In this document: positions 31,260 through 42,789 of the stretch, one piece after another
Layout: each line of letters opens with the position of its first letter
How positions within the stretch are numbered: the first letter of the stretch is position 1
Assembly: GCA_034440615.1 (NCBI GenBank)
Contig: JAOTOM010005133.1
Location: 224,501-288,500, forward strand
Length of the DNA: 64,000 bases
Direction: 5' to 3'
DNA from: Ashinkailepas kermadecensis
Lineage: Eukaryota > Arthropoda > Thecostraca > Neolepadidae
Made by a program: the position numbers and the translations under genes
Notes under the pieces: generated by a model
Databases searched by the model: none
The model's input: the letters and a program-made list of their open reading frames with translations, nothing else
Told to the model about the DNA's origin: nothing

Positions 31260-32960
31260 CCGCACTCCGATTCTAGAACAAATGTACGTAAGGACAAATG
31301 TACGTATGGCAGATGTACGTAAGCAAAAGTACATATCGCAAATGTACGTGTGGCAGATGTACGTAGGAGCAAATGTGCGTATGGCAAAGGCATGCAAGCA
31401 AATGTACGTAAGCGCAAAAGTACCTAAGCGCAAAAGTATGTAAGCGCAAACGTACGTGTGCGCAAATGTACGTAACCGCAAGCGTACACAAGCGCAAAAG
31501 TACGTAGGCAAATGTGCGCAAGTGCAAAGATACGCAAGTGCAAATGTACATCAACTCAAAAGCACGTCAGAGCAAATGTAAGTGTAAAATGCAAATGCGA
31601 ATTTACGTAACCAAAATGTACGTATGACAGATGTACGTAAGCAAGTATACGTACGTAACCAAATGTACGTGTTTCAAATGTACGTGTTTCAAATATACGT
31701 GTTTAAAATGTACTTGTTTCAAATGTACGTGTTTCAAATGTACGTGTTTAAAATGCACGTGTTTCAAATGTCGTGTTTCAAATATATGTGTTTCAAATGT
31801 ACGTGTTTCAAATGTACGTGTTTCAAATGTACGTGTTTCAAATGTACGTGTTTCAAATGTACGTGTTTCAAATGTACGTGTTTCAAATGTACGTGTTTCA
31901 AATGTACGTGTTTCAAATGTACGTGTTTCAAATGTACGTGTTTCAAATGTACGTGCTTCAAATGTACGTGTTTAAAATGTACGTGTTTCAAATGTACGTG
32001 TTTCAAATGTACGTGTTTTAAATGTACGTGTTTTAAATGTACGTGTTTTAAATGTACGTATTTTAAATGTACATGTTTCAAAGTTACGTGTTTCACATGT
32101 ACGTGTTTCAAATGTACGTGTTTCAAATGTACGTGTTTCAAATGTACGTGTTTCAAATGTACGTGTTTTAAATGTACGTGTTTCAAATGTACGTGCTTCA
32201 AATGTACGTGTTTCAAATGCACGTGTTTCAAAGGTACGTGTTTCAAATGTACGTGTTTCAAATGTACGTGTTTTAAATGTGCATAATCAAATGTACGTAT
32301 GCACAAAAGTAAGTATGACATGCACAGATGTGCCTGAGCATAAGAGTACATATGGTAAATGTACGTGTTCCAAATGAACGTGTTTCAATTGTACGTGTTT
32401 TAAAGGAGCATGATCAAATGCACGTATGCACAAAAGTAAGTATGACATGCACAGGTGTGCCTGAGCATAAAAGTATATATGGCAAATGCATTCATGGTGA
32501 ATGTACGTAAGAGCAAATATAAGTATGACATATGCACCTACCCAAATGCATGTAAGCGCAATGGTACGTATTCGTAAATGTACGGAAATTGGCTCATACG
32601 TACATTTGATATTTCCTACTTATACGCTGACATACATTTGTGCTTACGTACTTTTGTTCATATGTACATTTGCGCTTACGTACATTTGTGCAAGAGTACA
32701 TTTGCGCTTATGTGCATTTGCGCGCACGTACTTTTACGCATATGTACATTTGCGTTTTCGTACATTTGCGCATGCATACTTTTACGCATACATACCTTTG
32801 CGTTTACGTACATTGCGCTTATGTACATTGCGCATGCGTACATTTGCGCGTTTTCGTACATTTGCGTTTACGTACATTTGCGCTTATGTACATTTGCGCA
32901 TACCTACATTTACTTGCGCATACGTACTCTTGCGCATAGGTACATTTGCGCTTACGCATA
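31260..32960. repeat. 15-bp array between two inverted arms
   Basis: The core (about 31665-32290) is some 40 copies of AAATGTACGTGTTTC. On its left (31275-31660) are looser CAAATGTACGTAAGCGCAAA units. On its right (32585-32955) the same units appear reverse-complemented (GCGCTTACGTACATTTG). Between core and right arm a block of about 127 bp is duplicated (ATGCACAAAAGTAAGTATGA at about 32304 and 32425). Confidence 0.9.
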
Positions 32961-33299
32961 TTTTTCCCCCATAGTCGACCCCGGTTTCGTATGCAGCAGC
33001 CTATCCTATTTGGCTACACGCACTATTACAGGCTCGATTGATATTGGGCTTTCCTATGGCCAGCTATTCCAAAGTTAGGACAGCGAGCTTAGGAATGCCT
33101 CAGGATGCCAATACATATGTCATCTTTCTCCCTACTTCCAGTTCACTACAATTGGTTGCATCTTATTTTGTCTTTTTTTGCATACAGGCCAACACCAGTT
33201 ATTAGTATTGTAGCCCCAGGAGCTCCTCAGCTAGGTAGCAAGCTAGTAACACCAAGGAACTCCTGGGGCCACAAAGTGAAATGTGTTATGAGGGGGAAA

Positions 33300-33520
33300 G
33301 GGAGAAGTTGGATCCATGTATATACACATGCACAAGCACACATACCTGCATGTGCATACACATGATACATGTGCACCTACACATACACATTCTTCACATA
33401 CATAGACACATATGCCCTCACACATATAATTTATACAAATATACATATATACACACATACAAACATGCACATACATAAACATACACACATAGGCATCCAT
33501 ACACATTTACACATACACAT
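33300..33520. repeat. ACATACACA-type simple repeat
   Basis: A degenerate CACATA/TACACA tract of about 220 bases. Confidence 0.85.
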
Positions 33521-33639
33521 TGCTTGCCAGTTAGTTTGTGATATATATGTCAATGCAATAATATCTGAGAACTTTTTTTATATCTTCCTTTTTAATAGGT
33601 ACATGATTACAGGAAGGAAATGTTAAACCAATGATGCTA

Positions 33640-34800
33640 TTCCAAGTTCTTCGTGTTGTAAATGATATGGAGTGATGTCTGATATGTTGTAAATGATATA
33701 GATTTCGATGAAAAATGTACATAGAAATGATCAATATGCCTTAGATTACTTGGTAATGAGTATTGGAACATATTCATTACAGTGATTGGTAATGTTTGAT
33801 GACAAAATATGTGAAGTAACAATATGCTCTGTCCTGTACAGTATGAGGGAACTCCGAAAGATTATATGTGAAAAATAATTTATTTGTAGGGTATGCATAG
33901 TGCTGATTATCTATGATTTTTAATGCACTTCTTTGTATTTGAACAATTCTGTCTAATCGTGTTGGAAAATGGTGTCCCCATATTAATGCACAATAATTTA
34001 AGTAGGGATGAATCAATGTATTATATAAATATTTCAATTCACGACGTGACACCCCAATATGTTGTATTCTTTTAAGTAGAATGTCCACGCTCACAGTATC
34101 AAAGGCTTTTATAAAGTCAATGTTGAGTACACAGGTAAATTCTTTCTTTTCCAAAGATTTTGTAATTTCATCATAAATGTGAGCAATTGGCATGCAAGTG
34201 CTATGCTTTTTCCTAAATCCAAATTGGAGTGCACTTAGTACATTATTAAGTTCCAGATAAGATAGGAGATAAGAATATATAATTGTTTTCAAGGATTTTT
34301 TAGAATATTGGTAGCATGGAAATTGGCCTATGATTTGCGAATTTGTTCAGTTATCTTGCCTTAACTATGGGGAAATTATTGCTTGTTTTAGTTGTTTAGG
34401 GAAAACTCCACTTCTTAGACAAAGGTTAAAGAAGTGGGTTATTTGGTTCAGGATATTTGTGTAAGTCAGTAAGAGAGTTTTGTGCTAATGCCACCATCCC
34501 CTCCTCCAACAGAGTTCAGTGACTTTATGATTGTTTCCACTTGGATTTCAATAGTGTACATGTCTTGTTCCCAGGTAGCATAATCGTACCCTGTAAGGCA
34601 TTTTATTGGATCTTCGTTAAAAGTAGCGTTCTTTTTTCTAATTTGCTGCCAATGGTTGAAAAGAAATCGTTAAGGGCATCAGGAATTTGTTCTGTTTGAT
34701 ATTTATTATCTTCTTCATCTAACATGGATTCTGGGATTTTTTGTTTTGTTCTATGTTAATTTATCAGCTCATGTAATATTTGCCATGTTTTCTTTCCATT
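33640..34800 (-). mobile_element. Decayed LINE fragment with internally deleted RT
   Basis: Minus-strand remnants of a reverse transcriptase are spread over several frames: the fingers region (GGGDG.STKLL, RSGVFP, then a broken YRPISMLPIFSKILEK-like block at 34480-34290) and a 171-residue frame at 34292-33777. AT-rich, unlike its neighbours. Ends are not defined. Confidence 0.65.
33777..34292 (-). pseudogene. LINE RT fragment with the palm core missing
   Basis: The frame reads LQFGFRKKHSTCMPIAHIYD and VLNIDFIKAFDTVSVDILLK, the first palm blocks with their Asp. It jumps after GVSRRELK straight to YNTLIHPYLNYCALIWG, which belongs to the thumb and C-terminal region. The SG.PQGS and YADD blocks are absent. 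A deletion of roughly 150 residues is inferred from the usual spacing. Confidence 0.75.
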
Positions 34801-34814
34801 TTATTTGCTATAGT

Positions 34815-35450
34815 GAAGGGCATTTCCATAGTGTAGCTTCTTTGCTTCTCGGAAACTGTCTGAGGCGAAGTCTGGCGAGTGCCACCTCGTTCAAACGCGT
34901 GTGCTGGTTGGAGGAGGGCCAGCTGGAGAGTGTGGGCTTGATAGCGTGTAGGTGTGTGGTGTTGTGTGACCAGCAGTCCTGAATATTTTTTTTTTTAATA
35001 AATGATTTGTGAGGGATGGAAGATCCCGGGGGGCACCGGAGCTCCATTGTTAGCAGGGAGGTCGATCGCCGCGCGGGCTAGACAATCTACCCTTTCGTTT
35101 CCCGGGATATCCCTATGTCCGGGGATCCAGAGGAGGGTGAGCTGAAGGTGTGCGTGGTTGTCATTGTAGAGGCGTCGGATGGCGTGGAGCGTGGGGTGCG
35201 TGGTGTTGTGTAGTGCCGCGAGGGCGTCCACGGAGGATCGTGAGTCAGTGCATATTGTTGTAAGGGTAGTGATGTGTTGCGCAGTGATGTGTTGGAGGCA
35301 AGTGAGTATGGCGACTAGTTCTGCTATGTATACCGAATGGTGAAGTGTTAATTTGGTTTGATCAGTGTCGGGCCCACCGCACCAGGTGGCTCCCGTACTA
35401 TTGCTGGTACGTGAACCGTCCGTGTAAAAGAAGGTGTGTTGTGGGTGGGC
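34815..35450 (-). mobile_element. LINE fragment with RNase H domain
   Basis: From about 35440 down, the minus strand encodes HTFFYTDGSRTSNSTGA, then HSVYIAELVAILTC, CTDSRSSVDALAAL and LLWIPGHRDIPGNERVDCLA. These are the four RNase H blocks (Asp, Glu, Asp, and the His/Asp near GH..GNE.VD). A C-terminal region with LHAIKPTLSSWPSSNQHTRL and EVALARLRL follows in another frame. RNase H after RT is found in I- and Loa-type LINEs. At least one frameshift is present and the RT part is missing. Confidence 0.75.
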
Positions 35451-36132
35451 CTCTTGATATTCAAAAACTTAACTTGGACTTCGATGGGAGTGAGCAGGAT
35501 TTTATTGTGCCTAAAGAGATACTCGAGTTTGGGGTGTTTCATGTGCCCAAATGGGAGAAGGGGGGGAACTCGGTCAGGGGTAACCTCTGGAAATTTCAGT
35601 GTGGATGTGAGAACCTGCTTCAAGTGAAAATCAGCGTAAGAACGTCATTTAAACAACGAATCCTGAGCACAGACATTCGCCAGGTACTGTTTGTGCCAGC
35701 TCTTCTCTGTATGGAATGGGTCTACTGATTGGCAATTAAGACTGCTATATCCTACGAGTTTCCTGATTGAGGATTAGGCTTGCTATATGCTAAGGGTTTA
35801 CTGATTGGTAATGAAGCCTGCCATATCCTCCAGGTTTACTGATTGGTGATTAAGCCTGCTCAGAGGTGTAGGATCCTATTCAGTTGGGAAGGCTCCAGCC
35901 CCCAAACTTGCAGTTCAGTCCCCCCCCCCATCACCACCACCAACTTGCCTGCCAGCCCCTCCCCCCCCCATACCTTTGGAAGTCAAACTCATGAAAAATG
36001 CAAGCAATGCTGCATAAATGTTAAGTACGACATACTGCTCGTGTTCAACCTAGGTAGGTGTAAGATAGGCTTAAATTTTTAATGAGTGATGGTGTTCTCG
36101 CGGTCATTTTAAGTATTCTTTCGTATTGGTGG

Positions 36133-36476
36133 TGTAGCGGCTTGTATGGCTAAGTTTTCTTAAGACGTGTCCGTTGGCGAGCTCCAAAGATCCGTAACTT
36201 GTCGGGACGTATATCGGGCGGCGACAGCGAGAACCAGAGTGCGAGAGTGCGAATCCGAGAGTACCAGTTCCGAGCAGTTTCCATGTCACGTTATATACAG
36301 TAACGGCGGACGTGTCCGAGTGCGGTTCGGCAGGCGCGGCCCTTGCGCATGCGCAATGACCTGAGCGAGGTCACGGGCGATACTGGCGAGCGGCCAGTTG
36401 CCGGGCGTCTCTGCGCAGGCGCATAACAATGTTCGGCGCGTGACACGCTTGTGCTGTCAGAGCACGAGTTACTACA
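36133..36476 (-). repeat. LTR (3' LTR on the element strand)
   Basis: 344 bp, TGTA...TACA ends, nearly identical to 38123-38466. Confidence 0.92.
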
Positions 36477-36577
36477 TGCCTCCCCCCCAGACCGGCGCGT
36501 GAAGCAGAGTCGAGAAAAAAAAACGATAGGAGCAGCATGCTCCGAAGCGCAGAGTGCACGTTTACAGGTCAACAAGA

Positions 36578-38107
36578 TTACACTACGAACTGGACACCGT
36601 ATCGAAGAGGCGGGCGCACTGCGCGACCAGAGCGGGTCCGTAAATAGGACCGGAGTGGTGTCGTGGGAGCGGCTGGGGACGCCACCGGCCCAGGGGCTGG
36701 CTCGCGTCGAATGTGTGACGAGGGTCCAGGCAGCAGTGGCTGAGGTCCCAGCAGCGGCACCGGCCGATACCGCGAGGTATGCAGAGGCACAGCGGTCGCT
36801 GTCGAAGCTTCCGGCTCCGGCTCTAGGTGCGCTGGCTTGACGCGGTCAATGGAGACTATGTCCTGGCGGTGACCATGGTCCAGGGTCATCGTCTTGTCCG
36901 TGCGGGTGAGGACCTTGTACGGTCCGTCATACCGGCAGGAGAGTAACGATCTTGTGGCATCACGGTGTAATCGGCGTACCCCAGCGTCGTGATGATGATG
37001 CCGTCGGCGGCTGTCAGACGTGGAGCAGCTGCCGTGTCCACCTTGCAGCCCGCCGGCAGTTTGACTGGGGCCAGCACGCTGGCCTGTGCCCCTGTGTCGA
37101 CCAGGAGAGTGAGGTCTGCGTCGGCGACGTGCAGAAGTGGCGCCAGGCGTGCCGGGTCTGTTGGCGGCGCCTGCTTCCTCGGGCCGTCCCGTTTTCCATC
37201 GGCCGTGGGCGCAGGGTGCGGCGCATCGACCAGCATCCGCGCCGAATCGCCGATGATAGTAGCACAGCTGACGGTGCTGCGCCTGTTGTTGTCGTGGTCG
37301 TGATCGGGAACGCTGGTTCCGTTGGCGAGCCCTGGGGCGACGGTCACCTGTCCTTGTTCCCGGGCGATCGCCGAGGGCTGTCTCCAGGCGACCGATGGTG
37401 GCCGTCAGCACAGTCACCATGCCTTGGAGAGCAGTCAGGGCGCTGGTGTCGAATGACATCACCGTGGCCGGAGCAGGCGGAACAAGCGGGCAGGTTGCGC
37501 CGACTGTTGCCACAATGCTGGGGGCAGAAGCCTCCAGAAACCTGTCTGCGGCTGTGGCCAGCGTACTTAAAGGCGTGTCTTCCGGAAGCAGGGCCAGCGC
37601 TGCTCGGGCCACCTGTGGCAGCCGCTGCAGGAACAACGTCCTGAGCAGCTCGCTGTCCTGCGGTCCATCACTTGCGGCGCCCAGCTCAGAGCGCATCCTC
37701 AGAAGCAGCTGTGATGGCTTCTGGTCGCCCAGCTGCTGATGCCTCAGGAGAGCCTCCAGGCGGGTGGCTCGGGAGCGCGCCAACCGGTTTCGCAGGGCCG
37801 CCGTTAGCGCAGAGTAGCTTGTAGGCTGAGTAGTGATGAAATCTCTGACCTTGGTGGCGACCGATAGCGGGAGGTTGGCCACCAGCAGGTCAAACTTCAC
37901 TGCCTCGTCGCTGATGCCAGCCACGCGGTATGCACAGTCGACCTGGGCTAGCCACAGGTCGGTCTCTTCGGCGGAGAATGACGGCAATCTGAACGCCGCA
38001 AACTGTCGGCCGGACGGTGGTCGGGACTCAGACTGCTCAGCTGCCGCGGATGAAGCCTCACCGATGCTTCTGTCCATGCTTGATGACAGGCCGTTGTCCG
38101 GGATCAC
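36578..38107 (-). pseudogene. Gag with fused pol remnants of the LTR element
   Basis: The 509-residue frame starts MIPDNGLSSSMD. It has a gag capsid-like region at about 38-200 (FRLPSFSAEETDLWLAQVDC, VKFDLLVANLPLSVATKVRD), a basic stretch, and CYYHRRFGADAGRCAAPC, the Cys/His motif usual in this gypsy group. After that the frame is shifted: the protease core LTLLVDTGAQASVLAPV is readable in a different frame (within 37347-36886). Further on, back in the first frame, YDGPYKVLTRTDKTMTLD..VSIDRVKPAH is the integrase C-terminal domain. Everything between protease and integrase tail is deleted, so this copy depends on others to move. Confidence 0.85.
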
Positions 38108-38122
38108 GTCGTGGTCACCAAA

Positions 38123-38466
38123 TGTAGCGGCTTGTATGGCTACGTTTTCTTAAGACGTGTCCGTTGGCGAGCTCCAAAGATCCGTAACTTGTCGGTACGT
38201 ATATCGGGCGGCGACAGCGAGAACCAGAGTGCGAGAGTGCGAATCCGAGAGTACCAGTTCCGAGCAGTTTCCATGTCACGTTATATACAGTAACGGCGGA
38301 CGTGTCCGAGTGCGGTTCGGCAGGCGCGGCCCTTGCGCATGCGCAATGACCTGAGCGAGGTCATGGGCGATACTGGCGAGCGGCCAGTTGCCGGGCGTCT
38401 CTGCGCAGGCGCATAACAATGTTCGGCGCGTGACACGCTTGTGCTGTCAGAGCACGAGTTACTACA
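38123..38466 (-). repeat. LTR (5' LTR on the element strand)
   Basis: 344 bp, TGTA...TACA ends; the adjoining interior side carries the primer-binding-site candidate. Confidence 0.92.
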
Positions 38467-38509
38467 GTGGTGACTGTCCTTTTTGCTAAATTGAAATAGT
38501 ACAAGCAAT

Positions 38510-39185
38510 CACTGGCGGATCCAGGGAGGGGCCTTCCGGCCATGGCCCCCCGAAGCGCTCAAAAGGGGGGGGGGGCATAGTGTCTTTTGGCCCCCCCGAA
38601 ACCAACAGAAGTGAACAAAATTAAAATGCAGTAATCTTTGCCGAGGTTAAAGAAATAGCGTCTGGATGAAAGAATCTCTAATTTTAGAGGGTTTTACAAA
38701 TAATTGTTTGGAAGCCAGTATGGTAGCATAATAGATTCTGACACACATCGATGGTTCCATGCTGCTCAAGTCCTGTTTACACAAGAGTTTACAAAATCGG
38801 ATCCGCCAGTGTGTACACGTGCACGAACGTTGACGTGGTACAAGGCGTGGAACGTGAACGTGAATGTTTTGGTAAATAAGAAGAAAAATCCTGTGACATA
38901 GAAACGGTAGAGGTAGGACGGGGCTCATACACAGTCAATTATGTTGTCAAGTATTATTTTATTGTTATTTTTATTATCTTTTCATGGACCCCTTTTCCAA
39001 ATAGTGGTCGAAATCCGGTGCTTTTAACCAAAAATAGTGGGAGAATTGGCACCCTCCGAATCCGTTCCACCCCTCCCCTGATGCAATTCCTAGGTACGCC
39101 ACTGAAGGAGGGGGAGGGGAGGGGCTGACGCCGAAAACCAAAAGTTGCCCCCCCCCCCCAAACCGGAGGGCTAGATCCTCCAGTG
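38510..39185. mobile_element. hAT-type MITE, 676 bp
   Basis: Left end CACTGGCGGATCCAG, right end CTAGATCCTCCAGTG (imperfect inverted repeats). CAAGCAAT flanks both sides (38502-38509 and 39186-39193), an 8-bp duplication typical of hAT. A further CGGATCCGCCAGTG end inside (about 38795-38812) and CCTAGGTACGCCACTG near 39088-39103 suggest nested or rearranged pieces. Confidence 0.8.
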
Positions 39186-39448
39186 CAAGCAATCCTATGT
39201 TACGTTTTCTCAAAGCGCTAATCACACTGGTCATTTAGTATTGATCGCAATGTGGAGTTTGCTATGATGGTTGCATGTTGTTTCTTTTCGTATTGTTTTT
39301 AATCCGTTTTGACGGACGGAAATTTGAAGCAACACATCAAAATATCATAAAAACAATAAGGAAATTAGGCACAGTGCAATGCAAAAGGGAAGGAAGTCGT
39401 TTCGGGACTAAGTGGATTTTACAAATTCGGTAGCAGTTTTTCGATTAA

Positions 39449-39622
39449 CACGCGCCCTGGAGGGCCTCTGAAAATTACGCGCACTGGAGGGGGGGGTGGG
39501 GGATTTCTAAGTAGGTACGCAAAAATGGCGTATATCGACCGGTAAAATCTGGAGTTAGTACGAAAAACCGAAGGGGTGGGTGGATTTCGCCCCCCCCCCC
39601 CCCCCACCTTCCAGTGCGCGTG
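39449..39622. mobile_element. Small MITE flanked by TTAA
   Basis: CACGCGCCCTGGAGG at the left and CCTTCCAGTGCGCGTG at the right are inverted ends, with TTAA on both sides (39445-39448, 39623-39626). TTAA is the target of piggyBac-type elements; TTAA is itself palindromic, so it could instead be part of the ends. The interior is G- and C-run-rich. Confidence 0.5.
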
Positions 39623-39626
39623 TTAA

Positions 39627-40854
39627 CCATTCCGTGATTATTTTGCCTCCGGATAGGCTAAGCTCATGGAAAAACTGTTAAAGGAAAATAATATTTACGA
39701 AAGTAGTGTTTTTTAAAGATGGCCAAAATAAAGTGGCCCAAATCCAGGGATAAATTGGTATTTGGAATTGCCTAGTTTGATCGATCCAGGGCTGAGCCGC
39801 CACCACCAACTGATATTGCGATCCTACAACCCTGAGCATGCTGCATCCCACGGGTTTGCAGTGATCCTCTACCATCTTCAAATATTACTACAAAATTTGG
39901 CGTCGTTCCCTCCATGTGGTTGACAGCAATTAGTAGTGGCGTTTTCAATGCGTGGTTCACAAAGCTGTAGCGACTTTTCCAATGCGTGGTTCGCAAACCT
40001 GAATGCTTCATTAAGCGTGTATTGCATTGTGAGTCATTAGATGTTTATCAGCACAGACGGTGTGTGTTGGCTGCAGTGTGGTTCAGCCCGACTATGTCCT
40101 GTGTGGAACTGCTGGTGGTACGCAGCTGATTTGCTGTTGGGGCTATTTAATGGATCATAAATCAAACTCGGTCATTGTGTCGATGGCGTCCTGGTGGCAG
40201 AATTGTAAATTATAATAGTCGTAAAATCTTCACAAGGCTGGTCAGAAGTTATTTTAGATCCTAGAAATAAAGGCCTAGAAACAAAGACGGAAACGGCGCG
40301 TTATTTCCGGGTAAAGTTTGTGGTGAATGTTGGTTATTCGTACTAATAACATATATATTCTGCACACCAATAAACCTAGCGACACGCCGATCCAGAATTG
40401 AGACCTGGTTATTAATATTCACGTTCAACTCGATCTGAGTGCTAAGCGCAATGCCATATTCGTAGGTGTTTTCGGCACCACGAATTGCACCTTGAATGTA
40501 TTCCCCAGTGTGTGACGGAGTGACAAATGTCGGTGTCGGCGTTACTTCCTCCTGTCGCCTGCCACAATATTATATAGCTCGTGACCATGTTGTGTCACCA
40601 GGTACACTAACAAAACGCGTGCTTCTTCACAAGGTCACTTTTGATAAGAACCGCCTCAAAATGGGTGCTTCTGCCTCCTCGAATGAAGGTCGGACATCGA
40701 TATATCACCAGCATGTGAAAGGTGTCTTACACTCTCGTGTTGAATATCCGTCAATCTCAGCTTGATCTCCTATCTCCTCCGATGTACAGCCCTTATATAT
40801 TTTAATGGCATTTCCTTTCCTCAAATAAGTGCGATCAGGATCACAAATAAAGTT
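39627..40854. other. No gene seen
   Basis: Intronic sequence with no recognised exon or element. Confidence 0.35.
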
Positions 40855-41005
40855 GGCTGCATCACCATTCTGCTACACCATGACGGAACTAGAACAGCTG
40901 CATCACCATTCCGTAACGCCATAACAAAACTAGAATAGCTGCATCACCATTCCGTTACGCCATACCAAAGCTAGAATAGCTGCATCACCATTCTGCTACA
41001 ACGTA
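40855..41005. repeat. 41-bp-scale repeat, 4 copies
   Basis: GCTGCATCACCATTC recurs at about 41-bp spacing with AACTAGAA(C/T)A between. Confidence 0.75.
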
Positions 41006-41094
41006 AAGGAACATTTTTCAAACTATTGCCATCTATTGCTGTGATGCCGCAGTGACACATAGGCTGTCAATTGGAAACAAGCATCACGTCACGT

Positions 41095-41745
41095 GTCCTC
41101 GGTAGCGACGTCTCACCTATGACGTAGGCTACCGTCAGCTGTTGCTCGTACATTCAGTAGCGACGTCTCACCTATGACGTAGGCTACCGTCAGCTGTTGC
41201 TCGTACATTCAGTAGCGACATCTCACCTATGACGTAGGCTACCGTCAGCTGTTGCTCGTACATTCAGTAGCGACGTCTCACCTATGACGTAGGATACCGT
41301 CAGCTGTTGCTCGTACATTCAGTAGCGACATCTCACCTATGACGTAGGCTACCGTCAGCTGTTGCTCGTGCATTCAGTAGCGACATCTCACCTCTGACAT
41401 AGGCTACCGTCAGCTGTTGCTCGTACATTCAGTAGCGACGTCTCACCTATGACGTAGGCTACCGTCAGCTGTTGCTCGTACATTCAGTAGCGACATCTCA
41501 CCTATGACGTAGGCTACCGTCAGCTGTTGCTCGTACATTCAGTAGCGACATCTCACCTCTGACGTAGGCTACCGTCAGCTGTTGCTCGTACATTCAGTAG
41601 CGACATCTCACCTATGACGTAAGATACCGTCAGCTGTTGCTCGTACATTCAGTAGCGACATCTCACCTATGACGTAAGCTACCGTCAGCTGTTGCTCGTA
41701 CATTCAGTAGCGACATCTCACCTATGACGTAAGCTACCGTCAGCT
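41095..41745. repeat. 55-bp minisatellite, about 11-12 copies
   Basis: Units contain AGTAGCGACATCTCACCTAT, GACGTAGGCTACCGTCAGCT and GTTGCTCGTACATTC, 55 bp. TGACGT (CRE-like core) is present in nearly every unit. Confidence 0.95.
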
Positions 41746-42789
41746 ACAGACCGCACAGTCTGCGTTGGTTTGCTGCCATATCTTCCGTCTGCCATCTGCC
41801 ATGCTTCCGAAAGGTCATCTTACAACCGATGCGTCCAGCTCATCTTTAACCCTCGGTTTGGCTGACCTTGACTTCCAGGCTGGCTGTGATTCGGTGGGTG
41901 TGCTTAGACTGGTGAATTATTACTTCAGTTTTAGCGGTTGGTGCAGTGACCTAGTTACCGTTAGTACTGTGGAGTATGCTGTAGCAGAGTGTGGGCCAGT
42001 TTCCTGTGATGAATTGCCGAGCCGCGTTTGGGATATTCAGCTATGAAGATCCACTGAGGGCCAGTGGCAGACTTGAACAGACCACCCAGAATTCACAACG
42101 CCACAGCGACCCATGTAAACAGCGAGCCACCTTGATTGCTTATTTGGGTTTAAGGGCGCGCCGACAACAGAGTCATTTGGCGCCATGGAGCGACCTTCAA
42201 AACACGCATGGTTTTGCTTAGCAAATTGTGCCCAGTTGGATTCTACCGCTAAATGACACACATCTATCACAATTTCTACAGCTAATGTACGATTATCTGT
42301 AATTATTCAACGACTAAAAACGCAAAGCACCACGTTCCTGCCAAATGATGCAATGATTGACTGAGGTTATAAATGCCGCTATTGAGCGACCATTTACATC
42401 ATGTCTTTGTCGAACATCCACAGTACGCATTTGTTTCTTAAGCATAGTTTGGATCCTAGGGCTATGGGCTTGCAGAGGGATGCATGCAGACTTTAGTAGT
42501 CAGATTAAAATATTCAAATAGTGCTCTATACTGGAGCCAGTTATCAGACAGCGCAGTAACGGGAGCGGATTATTCAGCCCGACGACACTGAGTAGACAGG
42601 CGACGGGCATGTCTCAAGAGTCTGGCCAGTCAAGGCTGAGCAGGCTAGCTGGTGAGAAGATTGACGGCTTACGATTGATAAAACTGACGACTTTCAAGAC
42701 GAACAGAAGATTATTGATGAGATTGAGGAATGCAGATTTCACTGACGGCTAAGGAGGTGCAGATTGCACAATTAACGGACTAACGGACT

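Larger units (their letters stand above)
36133..38466 (-). mobile_element. Ty3/Gypsy-type LTR retrotransposon, internally deleted
   Basis: Two 344-bp LTRs (36133-36476 and 38123-38466) begin TGTAGCGGC and end GTTACTACA. They differ at only a few positions, so insertion was recent. GTGG flanks both sides (36129-36132, 38467-38470). On the minus strand the 5' LTR is the right one, followed by TTTGGTGACCACGACGTGA as a primer-binding-site candidate. A G-rich polypurine tract (GGGGGGGAGGCA) precedes the left LTR. The 1.65-kb interior encodes gag, part of a protease and the very end of integrase only; RT, RNase H and most of integrase are gone. Confidence 0.9.

Noticed and set aside
36451..36840. 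Plus-strand frames across the LTR element
   Set aside because: Antisense of the gag/integrase remnants, which carry recognisable motifs on the minus strand.
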